A stretch of 5,986 nt of DNA from the NCBI GenBank assembly GCA_937996755.1, contig CALKUS010000205.1:1-5986 (forward strand), in the 5' to 3' direction. Positions within the stretch are counted from its first letter, which is position 1, and every line of letters starts with the position of its first letter. The position numbers and the translations under genes are program-made. Shown piece after piece: positions 5,164 through 5,986 of this stretch. This DNA is from an uncultured Pseudomonadota bacterium (lineage in GTDB: Bacteria > Pseudomonadota > Gammaproteobacteria > Xanthomonadales > Ahniellaceae). The notes beneath the pieces are model-generated. The model had not been told where the DNA came from and ran no database searches. It saw nothing but the letters and a program-made list of their open reading frames with translations.

Positions 5164-5432
5164 CAGATTCGTTCTCTCAAAAGGCGGATCATGGCGGCGC
5201 GCAGTTCGGGCATGCCGTCGCCGGTGCGTGACGATGTCACCAGCACTTCCGGAAACGCTGCCGGATGTTTCACGAGCGCCGCCTTGGTCGCCGTGATGGT
5301 GTTTTCAAGCTCGGACTTTTTCACCTGATCGGCCTTGGTCAGTATCACCTGATAACTGACGGCAGACCTGTCGAGGGTCTTGAGCACGTCGGTATCGACG
5401 TCCTTGAAGCCATGGCGGGCGTCGATCAGCAC
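5163..5432 (-). CDS. engB: EngB (YihA/YsxC) ribosome-biogenesis GTPase, C-terminal fragment
   Basis: EngB is an essential GTPase that helps assemble the large ribosomal subunit. About 89 C-terminal residues remain, of roughly 200-220 in a complete protein. They run from VLIDARHGF, just after the switch II region, through TLDRSAVSYQVILTKADQVK, with the G4 motif TKAD at 5328-5339, to VLVTSSRTGDG, with the G5 motif TSS at 5229-5237, and end RLLRERI at TGA 5163-5165. The P-loop (G1), G2 and G3 are absent: upstream of about 5432 the frame stays open but is antisense to the VWA gene and shows no GTPase sequence. The wording is closest to Bradyrhizobiaceae EngB as I recall it. The fragment cannot encode a working GTPase. 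It overlaps the downstream DUF423 start by one base. Confidence 0.88.
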   Translation of the reverse strand: MLIDARHGFKDVDTDVLKTLDRSAVSYQVILTKADQVKKSELENTITATKAALVKHPAAFPEVLVTSSRTGDGMPELRAAMIRLLRERI

Positions 5433-5986
5433 ATCCTTGGTGTGTTCGAAGCGGGCCACTTTCAAGTGGAGCGCGTGGCGGACGCCAACTCGGCCAAGCT
5501 CTCCGAATATCAGTTGATCGTCTTCAACAACCACAATATGGAGGCGATCCCGCCGCAGCGCAAAGCGGATCTGGAAGCTTTTGTGAAGCAGGGCGGCGGC
5601 ATGCTGATCATTGGTGGTGAGCAGAACGTGTTCGTGGAAGGCAAGAAGGAAGAAGATCCGGTGGAACGAGCGCTGCCGGCGAAACTGGCGCCGCCGCGCT
5701 CGCCGGAAGGCACAATGGTTGTGCTGATTGTCGACAAGTCGTCGTCGATGGAAGGCCGCAAGATGGAATTGGCCCGGGTGGCCGCCATCGGTGTGATTGA
5801 GAACCTGCGCCCGGTGGATCAGGTAGGCGTGTTGATCTTCGACAACTCCTTCCAATGGGCCGTGCCGATTCGCAAGGCGGAGGATCGGGCTTCGATCAAA
5901 CGGCTGGTGGCGGGCATTACGCCGGACGGCGGTACGCAGATCGCGCCGGCGTTGAGCGAGGCGTATCGCAAGGCAGTGCCGCAGAA
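5433..5986 (+). CDS. VWA-domain protein with amidotransferase-like N-terminal segment (partial at both ends)
   Basis: The frame is open from about 5433 to the window edge, giving about 184 residues. The first part (about 5460-5630) reads FQVERVADAN, then EYQLIVFNNHN, and GGGMLIIGG at 5592-5618, as in the class I glutamine-amidotransferase-like fold found in large bacterial VWA proteins. After a linker (KLAPPRSPEG) comes the VWA domain, with the MIDAS motif DKSSS at 5733-5747, then VGVLIFDNSFQWAVP, and GGT with the second metal ligand Thr at 5934-5936. The rest of the domain lies beyond the window. It resembles membrane-anchored VWA proteins I associate with Acidobacteria. No start codon belongs to it: the sequence before about 5433 is antisense of engB (the in-frame ATG 5412 lies in that part). 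GC is visibly lower than in the left block, supporting a different origin. Confidence 0.82.
   Translation, partial: MLGVFEAGHFQVERVADANSAKLSEYQLIVFNNHNMEAIPPQRKADLEAFVKQGGGMLIIGGEQNVFVEGKKEEDPVERALPAKLAPPRSPEGTMVVLIVDKSSSMEGRKMELARVAAIGVIENLRPVDQVGVLIFDNSFQWAVPIRKAEDRASIKRLVAGITPDGGTQIAPALSEAYRKAVPQ

Noticed and set aside
5166..5855. Single 230-residue - strand gene encoding a novel EngB fusion
   Set aside because: Only the last roughly 89 residues are EngB; the N-terminal part is antisense of the VWA gene with no fold or motif, so it is a chimeric frame, not a real fusion.
5412..5986. ATG 5412 as the start of the VWA gene
   Set aside because: It lies inside the antisense engB sequence; VWA-like sequence only begins at about 5433, so the true start is lost.
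1..5986. CRISPR arrays, tRNA, rRNA, insertion sequences, phage or toxin-antitoxin modules
   Set aside because: I saw no regularly spaced repeats, tRNA-like cloverleaf, transposase, integrase or terminal inverted repeats; the breaks at about 5005 and 5432 carry no visible mobile-element signature.

Overview
The window looks like a mosaic of three unrelated pieces. Positions 1 to about 5005 are one coherent, very GC-rich block. It is densely packed, all genes are on the + strand, and stops and starts overlap or lie close together. Codon use (C or G at nearly every third position) and protein style suggest a gammaproteobacterium of the Lysobacter/Xanthomonadaceae type. That assignment is an inference from recalled family sequences, not from a search.

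Left block, first cluster (1-2511): the 3' end of an unrecognised gene overlaps a YidD-like gene with an unusual Cys/His/Gly-rich tail. Next come a GFA-family zinc protein, a short YdeI/OmpD-associated protein, a four-helix membrane protein, and a cold-shock domain joined through one membrane segment to a C-terminal excalibur domain. About 425 bases (2512-2936) then hold no gene I can name.

Left block, second cluster (2937 to about 5005): a HisA-family TIM barrel, a Rid-family protein lacking the catalytic arginine, a glutathione S-transferase, a 71-residue protein resembling the C-terminal domain of ribosomal protein L7/L12, and the first codons of a possible exported protein. Spacing from -1 to +9 bases suggests one transcript.

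Middle block (about 5005-5432, - strand): the C-terminal third of the ribosome-assembly GTPase EngB overlaps by one base the N-terminal part of a DUF423 membrane protein. Both look alphaproteobacterial (Bradyrhizobium-like). Both are cut in mid-domain exactly where the flanking blocks begin.

Right block (about 5433-5986, + strand, visibly lower GC): part of a large VWA protein with a preceding glutamine-amidotransferase-like segment, of a kind I associate with Acidobacteria (Solibacter-like). It has no start here and runs off the window. Two abrupt junctions, each breaking a conserved gene, are best explained by a chimeric assembly or clone rather than biology. I see no convincing new multi-gene system. 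The most interesting real biology is the L7/L12-like small protein, the arginine-less Rid protein beside a stand-alone HisA, and the cold-shock/excalibur fusion.
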